Below, piece after piece: positions 1-7,165 of a stretch of DNA of 9,203 bases. Position numbers and translations under genes: made by a program. The stretch comes from Bryobacteraceae bacterium (GTDB lineage Bacteria > Acidobacteriota > Terriglobia > Bryobacterales > Bryobacteraceae). The notes under the pieces are model-generated. The model was given only the letters and a program-made list of their open reading frames with translations. It was not told the origin of the DNA and searched no databases. The DNA lies in assembly GCA_947456995.1 (NCBI GenBank), contig CANGVB010000098.1:1-9203 (forward strand), written 5' to 3'. Within the stretch, counting starts at the first letter, position 1, and every line of letters begins with the position of its first letter.

Positions 1-69
1 GATCGAGACCGGGTAAGGCAGTTTGCTGTGCAATCTGCGCTCAATATTCTTCGATTGGCCTTAAGCTAG
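1..69 (+). CDS. 3' end of probable CinA/PncC-family nicotinamide-nucleotide amidohydrolase (partial)
   Basis: Frame 1 is open from the window edge to a TAG at 67-69 and encodes 22 residues beginning DRDRVRQFAVQSALN. The GDR-x-x-(V/I)R-x-x-A-x-x-x-A-L-x-x-L pattern is what I recall from the extreme C-terminus of CinA/PncC proteins, which deamidate nicotinamide mononucleotide in pyridine-nucleotide recycling; CinA may also carry a competence/damage-inducible N-terminal domain. Only the last helix is present, so the catalytic part cannot be checked. The stop lies 6 bases before the next start, which suggests co-transcription. The fragment is very short, so the family call is tentative; that it is the end of a real gene is somewhat safer. 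Confidence 0.55.
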   Translation, partial: DRDRVRQFAVQSALNILRLALS

Positions 70-75
70 AAGATC

Positions 76-465
76 ATGCCAAAGCCACAACGCAATATTC
101 TGGGCCAGATTCTCATTCCCTGTTCTACAGATCCGATGACAGGTTTTTATCGAACTGGTTGTTGCGAGACGGGCGATGAAGATCAAGGACGGCATTTGAT
201 TTGTGCCGTGATGACGGATCGCTTTTTGGAGTTTTCAAAGTCCAAGGGAAATGATTTGTCTACTCCACATCCTGAGTGGGGCTTTCCGGGCCTGAAGGCT
301 GGAAATCAATGGTGCTTGTGTGCCCTGCGTTGGAAAGAGGCCCTCGAAGCAGGCTGTGCGCCGCATGTGATTCTGGAATCGACGCATCATAATGCACTGC
401 AATTTGTTTCACTTGAGGACCTGCACGCTCATGCCGTACACAAGAGTGGCGGAATGGTGAGCTAG
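76..465 (+). CDS. DUF2237 family protein (COG3651-like), function unknown
   Basis: This 129-residue protein has the hallmarks of the DUF2237 family over its whole length. These are NILG near the N-terminus, [11 protein letters not shown] (16-26) followed by the paired Cys29-Cys30, the [14 protein letters not shown] block (51-64), GFPGLK (69-74), WCLCALRW (79-86) and a C-terminal [17 protein letters not shown] stretch. Conserved cysteines are at 16, 29, 30, 43, 80, 82 and 94, which suggests metal binding or a redox role, but no biochemical function is established that I know of. Length fits the family (about 110-130 residues). There is no signal peptide or membrane segment, so it is probably cytoplasmic. 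It begins 6 bases after the preceding stop codon, with no strong Shine-Dalgarno sequence, consistent with translation coupled to the upstream gene. Confidence 0.88.
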   Translation: MPKPQRNILGQILIPCSTDPMTGFYRTGCCETGDEDQGRHLICAVMTDRFLEFSKSKGNDLSTPHPEWGFPGLKAGNQWCLCALRWKEALEAGCAPHVILESTHHNALQFVSLEDLHAHAVHKSGGMVS

Positions 466-470
466 GTGGT

Positions 471-499
471 TTGCCAAACGGGCGCAAATCCAGTACACT
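471..499 (+). promoter_or_regulatory. Sigma70-type promoter for rpmB-rpmG
   Basis: TTGCCA (471-476) matches the -35 consensus at 5 of 6 positions. It is separated by exactly 17 bases from TACACT (494-499), which matches the -10 consensus at 4 of 6 positions. Transcription would start near 505-507, just after the DUF2237 stop codon, and would give the ribosomal protein operon its own promoter and a leader of about 115 bases. This is called by eye only. Confidence 0.6.
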
Positions 500-512
500 A
501 GGAGATTGTGGT

Positions 513-570
513 GGCAACAGCATCGCTGTGCGCCTTCCTGCGAAATAGCCGATTGCAAGATTGCTATTTC
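513..570 (+). promoter_or_regulatory. Structured 5' leader of rpmB mRNA (two hairpins)
   Basis: Two inverted repeats lie between the promoter and rpmB. The first is ACAGC-ATC-GCTGT (517-529), extended by an outer GGC/GCC pair (513-515 with 532-534) across a small internal bulge. The second is a perfect 8-bp repeat, GAAATAGC (542-549) and GCTATTTC (563-570), with a 13-base loop that holds two copies of GATTGC, one running into the stem. Neither is followed by a T-run, so they are not intrinsic terminators. A role in autogenous control or mRNA stability is possible but not shown. I recognise no known riboswitch or ribosomal leader class. Confidence 0.35.
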
Positions 571-619
571 AATTTCTGGCAAGACCAAACCCCTGGTTGC
601 GCAAGTTGGAGTTAGAGTT

Positions 620-844
620 ATGTCCAAAGTATGTCCCGTAACCGGCAAGCGGCCCATCAGCGGCCACACGGTTTCGCACGCCAATAACAAGACGAAGCGT
701 CGTTTTGAACCGAATTTGCACGAGAAGCGTCTGTGGATCGCGAGCGAAAAGCGTTTCATTCGCGTTCGTTTGTCTGCCAAGGCACTGCGCACCATCGACA
801 AGGTGGGTATCGAAGCCGTGCTCCCACTTCTGAAGAAAAAGTAG
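620..844 (+). CDS. rpmB: 50S ribosomal protein L28
   Basis: This is a complete 74-residue L28, a large-subunit ribosomal protein. Diagnostic stretches are [12 protein letters not shown] at the N-terminus, [15 protein letters not shown] in the middle, and [18 protein letters not shown] near the C-terminus. The ATG at 620 is chosen because GGAG (608-611) lies 8 bases upstream and because L28 proteins begin MS(K/R)VC. It has a single cysteine (Cys5) and lacks the paired CxxC zinc motifs, so it is the zinc-independent form resembling the E. coli protein. It is followed 28 bases later by rpmG, and the pair is served by the promoter at 471-499. Confidence 0.97.
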   Translation: MSKVCPVTGKRPISGHTVSHANNKTKRRFEPNLHEKRLWIASEKRFIRVRLSAKALRTIDKVGIEAVLPLLKKK

Positions 845-872
845 CCTTACCTAGCCAAAAGAGGAATTTAGA

Positions 873-1028
873 ATGCGCATCAATATTAAGCTCGTCTCAA
901 CTGCTGGCACTGGCCACTACTACACCACCACTAAGAACCCCAAGAAGACCACTGAAAAGCTTCTGAAGAAAAAGTTCGATCCAGTGATCCGCAAGCACGT
1001 GGAATACAAGGAATACAAGATTTCCTAG
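873..1028 (+). CDS. rpmG: 50S ribosomal protein L33, cysteine-free type
   Basis: This is a complete 51-residue L33 of the large subunit. The pattern [20 protein letters not shown], followed by [18 protein letters not shown], tracks E. coli L33 closely. No cysteine is present, so it is the zinc-independent form rather than the one with two CxxC motifs. The start at 873 has a clear Shine-Dalgarno GAGGA (861-865) at 7-base spacing. It forms an rpmB-rpmG operon, as in many proteobacteria, and is followed by the terminator at 1051-1081. Confidence 0.96.
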   Translation: MRINIKLVSTAGTGHYYTTTKNPKKTTEKLLKKKFDPVIRKHVEYKEYKIS

Positions 1029-1050
1029 TTTTTCGCTTCATCGATTGTTT

Positions 1051-1081
1051 AAAAAAGCTGCCCTTATCGGGCAGCTTTTTT
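1051..1081. terminator. Bidirectional intrinsic terminator between rpmG and the convergent permease gene
   Basis: A perfect 13-bp inverted repeat has arms A6-GCTGCCC (1051-1063) and GGGCAGC-T6 (1069-1081) around a 5-base loop. Read rightwards it ends rpmG with a GC-rich 7-bp stem and six T. Read leftwards it gives the same stem and six T for the convergent minus-strand operon. The TAA stop codon of the minus-strand gene (1064-1066) is in the loop, so the right arm is also protein-coding. Confidence 0.92.
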
Positions 1082-2398
1082 GTGTTTGGGAAGAATCTTG
1101 CACAGCTCTCTGTTGATGCCAACAGTAAGCAATACGGCGATCACCAGGAAATACAAACACCGGAGGCTGCCCAGGAAGAATACTTCTCCGTCGTCTTCAA
1201 TCCTGGCTTTGAATTTGGGGGCGTTGCGGAGGGAATCGAAGTCGAGGATCTGTCTTCTGGCGATGAAGCCCAGTGCGTACTTGCGCCACTGTTCATGGTA
1301 GGCGATTGCTGCCGTCCGGAACGAAGAGTAGCGGGACAGGCCAGTGCCTGCAAGGTCGTCCACACCGAACTGGGCGGTGGTGTAAGGAGAGATCCAGGAT
1401 GCCATGATTGCCATCTCATCGAGTTTCCGAACGTTATCTTCAAATTCCTTCAGTCTGGGGGCAATTTTCTCTTCAATGCGAAGGTTCACGAGCGCAACTG
1501 ATTGAGCCTTGGTTAGAGGTTCAGACCAGTTGATGGCTGGAAGCCCCTGGCGGATGAGAAAGCGATCGATTGCAGCCTGGTCATCGGCCTTTGTTTCAGC
1601 CATTAGTTTGCGGCGTTCTACGATCAGTGGCAGGCGGCCTTTAGGCCGCTCGAAGGACAACTGCACGCTCTGGATGAATTGTGGGAACACAAATACAATC
1701 AACAGGAAGATTGCGGCGTACTGGATGGTAGCGGTCGCAAACATGCGTGAGCGAATCAGCAAAAAAGCGAATAACAGGATCCAGCAGACCAAATAAAGTG
1801 CGGTGAGAAGGGCCCAGAGCGAGAGTCTCGCCAGGAGTTCATTACTATTCAAACGCAATCCACTGGAGTAGAAGCAGGCAATGGTGACGAGGAAGATGAG
1901 GCCGCCAGAGCCCAGAATGGGGAGGAGAATTCGTTCAATGATGAAGTCAAACAATTTGGTTCTACCCGAAGTTAACTTTTCGGCATCACCTCGCGCAGTG
2001 CATTTCTGATAGATCAGGTAGCACAGCGGGATGAGAACAATGGGCAGGAAGACCAGGAAGGCAAAACTGAAATCGATTCGCCCGTATCTGCGGCGGGCCG
2101 GGTTCTCGATGGGGTCGATGTTTGACAAAGGCCGTGTGGCGTCGAGCCGAATCATGTGCATGGAAGGAGCAATGCCAATGAAGCCAGCGCTGAGTTGTCC
2201 GAGAGGTGAAGACTCCATGACGATTTCAAAGAAGCTGGAGGCGGGATCTGCCGATTGGGGTTCGCGGGTGGCTCCCGCGTGAATCTTTTGTTCCTGGCTA
2301 TGCAGTGTCGAGGTTGTCGAGGAGGCGAAAAGAAGGACGAGCGTGATGAGCAAGCCAAAGAGGAGCTGGAAGGTGAGTCGTCGCCAATTAAAGTTCAT
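1064..2398 (-). CDS. ABC-2 type permease, DUF3526 family (second of a pair)
   Basis: This 444-residue membrane protein has hydrophobic segments near residues 8-26, 109-130, 153-175, 191-215, 222-242 and 411-428, with large extracytoplasmic loops between segments 1-2 and 5-6. The stretch ENPARRRYGRIDFSFAFLVF ahead of segment 2, and the loop block WISPYTTAQFGVDDLAGTGL with the later YHEQWRKYALGF, match my memory of DUF3526 proteins, which are annotated as ABC transporter permease subunits. Substrate is unknown. Its start overlaps the stop of the upstream gene as ATGA (2395-2398), so translation is coupled. The two proteins share topology and probably form a heterodimer. Its last five residues (KKAAR) and its stop codon lie in the shared terminator. 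No ATPase gene is adjacent. Confidence 0.72.
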   Translation of the reverse strand: MNFNWRRLTFQLLFGLLITLVLLFASSTTSTLHSQEQKIHAGATREPQSADPASSFFEIVMESSPLGQLSAGFIGIAPSMHMIRLDATRPLSNIDPIENPARRRYGRIDFSFAFLVFLPIVLIPLCYLIYQKCTARGDAEKLTSGRTKLFDFIIERILLPILGSGGLIFLVTIACFYSSGLRLNSNELLARLSLWALLTALYLVCWILLFAFLLIRSRMFATATIQYAAIFLLIVFVFPQFIQSVQLSFERPKGRLPLIVERRKLMAETKADDQAAIDRFLIRQGLPAINWSEPLTKAQSVALVNLRIEEKIAPRLKEFEDNVRKLDEMAIMASWISPYTTAQFGVDDLAGTGLSRYSSFRTAAIAYHEQWRKYALGFIARRQILDFDSLRNAPKFKARIEDDGEVFFLGSLRCLYFLVIAVLLTVGINRELCKILPKHKKAAR

Positions 2399-3774
2399 AG
2401 TGCAGATTCCTCCGTAGTTTGCGTGGAGACTTCAGTTTTCCTTGCACGCATGGCAGTTACCATGCCGAAGATTGAAATGAAGCCCAGGCCCAGTGCGGGG
2501 AGGAGACTGGCATTTAAGGCGAGGATAGGAGACGGAACTTGCAATTCGATCAGCGAAATTTGTTTCCAGTAGTCTGAACCCCGCAAGACTTTGTTTGCCA
2601 TAGGTCCGCTGGAAATGACGATGTCGTCGTAGATTCGTTTGACGACTTTGTCCCAGAAAACAGTGGCTTGCTCCAGTTGCCAGCGTTCGCTGGCGAAGTC
2701 TGTCGCGGCTATGGCACTGGAGCTGATTTGAATCGCGACGAGTGGCATAAACATGGATAAAGACTGCTCAAGTCGTTCCTGGGCATGAAAGAGTGCATTG
2801 ACTTCGCCGCTGAGCCTGTATGCGACTTCGCGCTGGTGACGCTCTTCCTTTTGGAGAACGATGGCAGAGACGTTTACCGGCATTTCAGCGGCCGTAGAGA
2901 CCTTGTAATCACGAAGCGCCTCGGCAAAAAAGCGGCGCTGCCGGTCTGCTCTGGGGTCTACGCCGTTGTAGCCATTTTGAGATTCGAATTCGAGCTTTCT
3001 GGCAAACTCATCGAGGCTGGGCAGGGGGAAGACTGCCGCCGCCAAGTTTACGGTGAAGGGTCTGGCAAGGCTGAAATTGAAGAGCCAGAAGAGAACAAGC
3101 AAGCCGGTGGAACGCGACAGGCTAGTGGATCGCTGATATACAAGCCAGCAGATTGTGCCAGCGGCGACAGAGTAAAGGATGTAGATTCCCAGAATCAGCA
3201 TAAGGCGAATTGCGCCTTCAAGGCCGAGGCTTTGCCGCTGGAGGGCAGCAGTCAGGAAGCAGGAAAGCGCTACAGTAGGGCCTGCATATTCGATCAGCGA
3301 GGTTTGGAGGCTGGCCCACGATTGCAAATTCATTACACGTGATTTTCTGACTTGCTGCCACCCGAGAATCAAAGCCAGGCACGGAATGATGATCTGGCAG
3401 AACATTGCGGCATTGAGGCCGATCTGTCTGCCTGAAGGGAAAACGTCATAGCCCAGCTGGTCTTGAGCTCGGGCTGCTCTTGCCAGTTGCATCCAGACAG
3501 ATTGGGCCTGCCAGGGGCCCTCGCCCGCATCAAATGCGGCGATAGGAGACACGGCTGCGGGTAGGTAGACCGCTGAGGAAAGGGTGTCGAGCGGGAACGC
3601 CGGTGGGTGGTTCGACCAAATCTGGCGCATGGTCTGATTGGCCGAATTGGCCTCATCCATTAGCTGAGCCGATTGCCACCACTGTAGGACTACGAGTAGT
3701 AGTGCTGTGGTAGGAATCACGACTCGGCAGAGGCGAAGAAAGGTTTGTAGCGGATCTGCTTTTTCATCCGTCAT
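2395..3774 (-). CDS. ABC-2 type permease, DUF3526 family (first of a pair)
   Basis: This 459-residue membrane protein has the same plan as its downstream neighbour. Hydrophobic segments lie near 17-33, 120-138, 163-180, 189-212, 223-242 and 424-443, with long outer loops between segments 1-2 and 5-6. The AAVSPIAAFDAGEG stretch (73-86) and the loop motif AIAATDFASERWQLEQATVFW (about 354-374, equivalent to the LAGTGLSRY block of the partner) support DUF3526. The pair probably arose by an old duplication and forms the membrane part of an ABC exporter or membrane-remodelling complex; substrate unknown. The start at 3774 has only a weak ribosome site. The gene is divergent from the PBP gene, with roughly 70-120 bases between starts depending on which PBP start is used. 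Confidence 0.66.
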   Translation of the reverse strand: MTDEKADPLQTFLRLCRVVIPTTALLLVVLQWWQSAQLMDEANSANQTMRQIWSNHPPAFPLDTLSSAVYLPAAVSPIAAFDAGEGPWQAQSVWMQLARAARAQDQLGYDVFPSGRQIGLNAAMFCQIIIPCLALILGWQQVRKSRVMNLQSWASLQTSLIEYAGPTVALSCFLTAALQRQSLGLEGAIRLMLILGIYILYSVAAGTICWLVYQRSTSLSRSTGLLVLFWLFNFSLARPFTVNLAAAVFPLPSLDEFARKLEFESQNGYNGVDPRADRQRRFFAEALRDYKVSTAAEMPVNVSAIVLQKEERHQREVAYRLSGEVNALFHAQERLEQSLSMFMPLVAIQISSSAIAATDFASERWQLEQATVFWDKVVKRIYDDIVISSGPMANKVLRGSDYWKQISLIELQVPSPILALNASLLPALGLGFISIFGMVTAMRARKTEVSTQTTEESAL

Positions 3775-3847
3775 AAGACTTACAGTTTCTCATGCGTACG
3801 CCGGGCCTCAGGGTCATGCAAAAATAAAGGCGTCCGAAACAATATCC
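3775..3847. promoter_or_regulatory. Divergent intergenic region between permease operon and PBP gene
   Basis: This short spacer must hold, or lie close to, the promoters of two operons that run away from each other. It contains an A-rich patch (about 3820-3828) but no pair of boxes close to the -35/-10 consensus that I would defend on either strand. It is listed only because the layout implies regulation here. Confidence 0.3.
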
Positions 3848-6352
3848 GTGGCAATTCGTCTTCAAATCCCCGCACGCGCCTTTTGGGTGCGAATCTTCAT
3901 GAGTCCTGCCGGCAGAATCGTTCTTGCCGGGCTGGCTTTTCTGTTCATCTCCGGTTTACTGCTGTTTGGCTTTGTCTACAGCAAGTACTCACGCGAGATT
4001 GATGAAAAGCTTGCTGTAGGGCCTTTTCGAAATGCATCCAGAATTTATGCGGCACCACACCTGTTGTCGCTTGGCGACCCGCTAGACCGCGAAGAACTGG
4101 TTGGGCAACTGCGCCGCAGCGGCTATAGCGAGGCGAGCGGAAATCCTGTCGGGCACTATGTTTTGCGCGGCGACTCAATCGAGATTTACCCTGGGCCGGA
4201 CTCTTATTTCGCCCGAGACGGAGGCTTGATCCGGATTGTGGATGGGCGGATTTCGCAAATCGTTTCTCTGGCCGACAACTCTGTACGCAATCAATATCAG
4301 CTTGAGCCGGAACTGGTTACGAACATTTTCGACCGTTCGAGAGCCAAGCGGCGCATGACCCGTTATGAGGATCTGCCCAAGCAACTGGTGGAAGCCGTCG
4401 TCAGCGTTGAGGACAAGCGCTTCTTCAGTCATGCCGGTTTTGATCCGATTCGAATCGTTAAGGCCGTGATGGTGGATGTCTCCACCGGCCGACATGCCGA
4501 AGGTGCGTCGACGATCAGCATGCAGTTAGCGAGAGGCTTCTTTCTCAGCATGGAAAAGACCTGGACTCGCAAGCTGAACGAAGTGGTTTATACGTTGATT
4601 CTTGAGCAGAAGCTAAGCAAGGAACAGATCTTCGAATACTACGCGAACTATGTACCTCTCGGCTGGCGCGGCGGCTTCAATATTTTTGGCTTTGGCGAGG
4701 CTGCACAGGCTTACCTTGGCAAAGATGTGCGCGATCTGACGCTGCCTGAGGCTGCGCTGCTGGCTGGCCTGATTCAGCGTCCGAGCGCAACCAACCCGTT
4801 TATCTATCCCGAGAAAGCCAAGAACCGCCGCAATGTTGTTTTGCGGTTGATGAGAGACAACAACTACATCAAGGACGATCAACTCGCTCAGGCAAGGGCG
4901 GTGGAAGTTAAGGCGGTACGAGGGAATGGAGATTCGGCCGATTCCTCTTATTTTGTCGACCTGGTGAACGACACTCTGCAGCAGAAGTTTCCGGCGATGG
5001 ATTTTCAGGATGGGGGCTACCGCATCTTTACTTCGCTCGACGTCGACCTGCAGCGCGACGCTGCCGATGCAATGCGCATTGGCCTGAAGGAAGTGGATGA
5101 AGCGATCGCCAAAAAGCACAAGAAAGACAAAGACGGCAAGGTGCCTGAGGTGCAGGCCGCAGTTGTGGTGCTGGACCCGAGAACCGGTGAGATCAAAGCT
5201 CTGGTGGGTGGCAGAAATTATGGCTTGTCGCAACTGAACCGCGCTATGGCCAAACGCCAGCCTGGATCCATCTTTAAGCCGTTGGTATTTGCGGCGGCAC
5301 TGAATACTGCGTTGTTTGATAGCGAGAAGGTGTTTACGCCGACAACGATGTTGATGGATGAGCCCACCACGTTTTACTACGACGGGCGAAGCTATGAACC
5401 AGGCAATTTCGGAGAAAAGTATTATGGCGCTGTGAGTTTGCGCACTGCGCTGATGAAGAGCTTGAACATCCCAACGGTGAAGCTGGCCGAAGCGGTGGGC
5501 TATGGGGAAGTAGTGAAGCTGGCCCGGCGTGCCGGGCTGAACATGGAAGTGAGGCCAACGCCTGCGGTGGCGCTTGGTGCCTACGAAGTCACGGCAATCG
5601 AAATGGCTGGGGCTTATACGATGTTTCCCTCCAACGGAGTTGCTTCGCGGCCGAGTTGGGTTCGTTCGATTCGGGATCGATTCGGCGCGAACATATTTGA
5701 ATCCAAGACTGAGCGGCATGAGGTGCTGGATCCGCGGATCAACTATCTGATGGTGAATCTGATGGAGGATGTGGTGAGGGCCGGGACAGGGGCTGGAATC
5801 CGCAGCCGTGGCTTTTCGCCACCCGCTGGCGGCAAGACGGGAAGTAGTCGTGACGGATGGTTTGCCGGGTTTACCTCGAAGCTGGTTTGTGTTGTCTGGG
5901 TGGGCTTTGACGACAACCGGGACATCAAGCTTGAAGGTGCTCGGAGTGCGCTGCCGATCTGGACGGAATTCATGAAGCGGGCGCACACGCATCGGGAATA
6001 CCGGAATGTGCATGGCTTTGAGCCGCCCCAGGGAGTTGTCTCGGCTGAAGTGGATGTTGCCACCGGCAAGCTGGGCGCAGGCCGGTCTGAAGTCTATGTG
6101 GCGGGCACGCAACCGGTAGAAGGTGTGAGCGGCCAGACACAGGTATTTGGCTGGGATGCTACGGATGAAGCCAAAGCCGAAGAGCCAGCCAAGACCGGCG
6201 GCGGGGCCAGCCGCAGCGTGACTTTAAAGAAGAAGGATGCCGATGCAGCAAGGGCAGAAGCCGCCGAAGCTGCGCGTCGTGCCAAGCCGCCCGCAGAGGC
6301 CCCTGGCGAGAAGACTGGAATCTGGGGCAAGATCCGGTCGATTTTCAAATAA
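3848..6352 (+). CDS. Bifunctional PBP1B-like penicillin-binding protein (transglycosylase/transpeptidase)
   Basis: This is a class A penicillin-binding protein that polymerises lipid II into glycan strands and crosslinks them at the outer face of the inner membrane. In GTG-start numbering (834 residues) there is a basic N-terminus, one membrane anchor (23-45), a UB2H-like domain (about 63-148, starting near SRIYAAP), and a GT51 domain (about 171-348). GT51 shows EDKRFFSHAGFD with catalytic Glu188, GASTISMQLAR (219-229), RKLNE with Glu245, and LTLPEAALLAGL (297-308). The transpeptidase has SIFK (Ser474 nucleophile, Lys477), SLN (538-540) and KTGSS (663-667), so both active sites look intact. 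A charged Ala/Lys/Pro-rich tail (about 768-834) ends GIWGKIRSIFK. The GTG at 3848 is preferred because it adds a basic (M)AIRLQIPAR lead like related proteins I recall. An ATG at 3899 (817 residues) is the alternative, and neither has a strong ribosome site. Confidence 0.93.
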   Translation: MAIRLQIPARAFWVRIFMSPAGRIVLAGLAFLFISGLLLFGFVYSKYSREIDEKLAVGPFRNASRIYAAPHLLSLGDPLDREELVGQLRRSGYSEASGNPVGHYVLRGDSIEIYPGPDSYFARDGGLIRIVDGRISQIVSLADNSVRNQYQLEPELVTNIFDRSRAKRRMTRYEDLPKQLVEAVVSVEDKRFFSHAGFDPIRIVKAVMVDVSTGRHAEGASTISMQLARGFFLSMEKTWTRKLNEVVYTLILEQKLSKEQIFEYYANYVPLGWRGGFNIFGFGEAAQAYLGKDVRDLTLPEAALLAGLIQRPSATNPFIYPEKAKNRRNVVLRLMRDNNYIKDDQLAQARAVEVKAVRGNGDSADSSYFVDLVNDTLQQKFPAMDFQDGGYRIFTSLDVDLQRDAADAMRIGLKEVDEAIAKKHKKDKDGKVPEVQAAVVVLDPRTGEIKALVGGRNYGLSQLNRAMAKRQPGSIFKPLVFAAALNTALFDSEKVFTPTTMLMDEPTTFYYDGRSYEPGNFGEKYYGAVSLRTALMKSLNIPTVKLAEAVGYGEVVKLARRAGLNMEVRPTPAVALGAYEVTAIEMAGAYTMFPSNGVASRPSWVRSIRDRFGANIFESKTERHEVLDPRINYLMVNLMEDVVRAGTGAGIRSRGFSPPAGGKTGSSRDGWFAGFTSKLVCVVWVGFDDNRDIKLEGARSALPIWTEFMKRAHTHREYRNVHGFEPPQGVVSAEVDVATGKLGAGRSEVYVAGTQPVEGVSGQTQVFGWDATDEAKAEEPAKTGGGASRSVTLKKKDADAARAEAAEAARRAKPPAEAPGEKTGIWGKIRSIFK

Positions 6353-6391
6353 GTTTTTTTGGATTAGAATGAGGAGCAAGTGAGGTGCTTC

Positions 6392-7165
6392 ATGCGTTTT
6401 CGCACCCTGATTCTATCCGTCATGACCGGAGCGATGTTATTCGCCCAGCCAACGACTTCCAGCTTTGCCCCTGTTGGATCTGCCAACAACACTACGCCAC
6501 CGACGCAGAAGCCTGAACTGAGCCCGGAGATGCGTGGCGACATCTTTATGGCCCGCAAGATGTTTCGCGAGGCCGTTGAAATGTACCAGAGCATGCCGGT
6601 CGACTCTCCCATTACCTGGAACAAGGTGGGCATTGCTTATCACCAGATGGGGCAACTGGGCTTGGCCCGCAAGAGTTATGAGCGCTCGGTGAAGCTGAAT
6701 CCGAAGTATGCCGAGGCGATCAACAATCTTGGTACTGTTGCCTACGCACAGAAGAGCTACCGCCGCGCTGCCAACTACTACAAGAAGGCACTGATCTTTA
6801 CCCCCGAGTCTGCCAGCATTCATTCCAACCTTGGGACGGCGCACTTTGCCCGCAAGACATCTGAGGATGCGATCACCGAGTACCAGAGGGCGCTTGCACT
6901 GGATCCGAATGTGTTTGAGCATCGGGGATCCCAGGGGACTGTATTGCAGGAGCGCAGTGTTGAGGAGCGCGCCAAGTTCCACTTTCATCTGGCGAAGCTT
7001 TATGCCAAGAGCGGGCAGGCGGACCGGGCCTTGCAGTATTTGCGTAAAGCGCTCGAAGAGGGCCTGAAGGATCGCGACAAACTTGCTTCAGAAGATGCCT
7101 TCGAAGTTTTGCGCGATAATCCAGAGTTTCAGACACTTCTGAAAACGGAATTTCGTGCGATCTAG
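6392..7165 (+). CDS. Secreted tetratricopeptide-repeat protein
   Basis: This 257-residue protein begins with a signal peptide (MRFRTLILSVMTGAMLFA, probable cleavage near residue 19-20), so it should be periplasmic or envelope-associated. After a Pro/Thr-rich linker come TPR-type repeats: a degenerate one at about 45-70, three clear ones at 72-105, 106-139 and 140-173 (with NNLGTVAY and SNLGTAHF helix-A signatures and typical LNP/LDP ends), and a fourth at about 195-228. TPRs act as protein-binding scaffolds and no enzymatic motif is seen. The ATG at 6392 has GAGG (6382-6385) 6 bases upstream. A GTG at 6380 would add four residues and is less likely. It starts 39 bases after the PBP stop with no terminator between them, and it overlaps the next gene by 11 bases, which supports an operon. 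Confidence 0.85.
   Translation: MRFRTLILSVMTGAMLFAQPTTSSFAPVGSANNTTPPTQKPELSPEMRGDIFMARKMFREAVEMYQSMPVDSPITWNKVGIAYHQMGQLGLARKSYERSVKLNPKYAEAINNLGTVAYAQKSYRRAANYYKKALIFTPESASIHSNLGTAHFARKTSEDAITEYQRALALDPNVFEHRGSQGTVLQERSVEERAKFHFHLAKLYAKSGQADRALQYLRKALEEGLKDRDKLASEDAFEVLRDNPEFQTLLKTEFRAI

Noticed and set aside
2785..3342. Plus-strand open frame of 185 codons opposite the first permease
   Set aside because: The permease frame explains this DNA with clear membrane segments and a coupled stop; the opposite frame has no domain features.
3707..3847. Upstream extension of the PBP reading frame (47 more residues)
   Set aside because: It overlaps the start of the divergent permease gene, has no ribosome site, and its sequence is unlike a PBP N-terminus; the basic lead and membrane anchor begin only after the GTG at 3848.
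4613..6112. Long minus-strand open frame of 499 codons inside the PBP gene
   Set aside because: It lies wholly antisense to strongly conserved PBP motifs and encodes a His/Arg/Gln-rich sequence with no domain I recognise; a codon-bias shadow.
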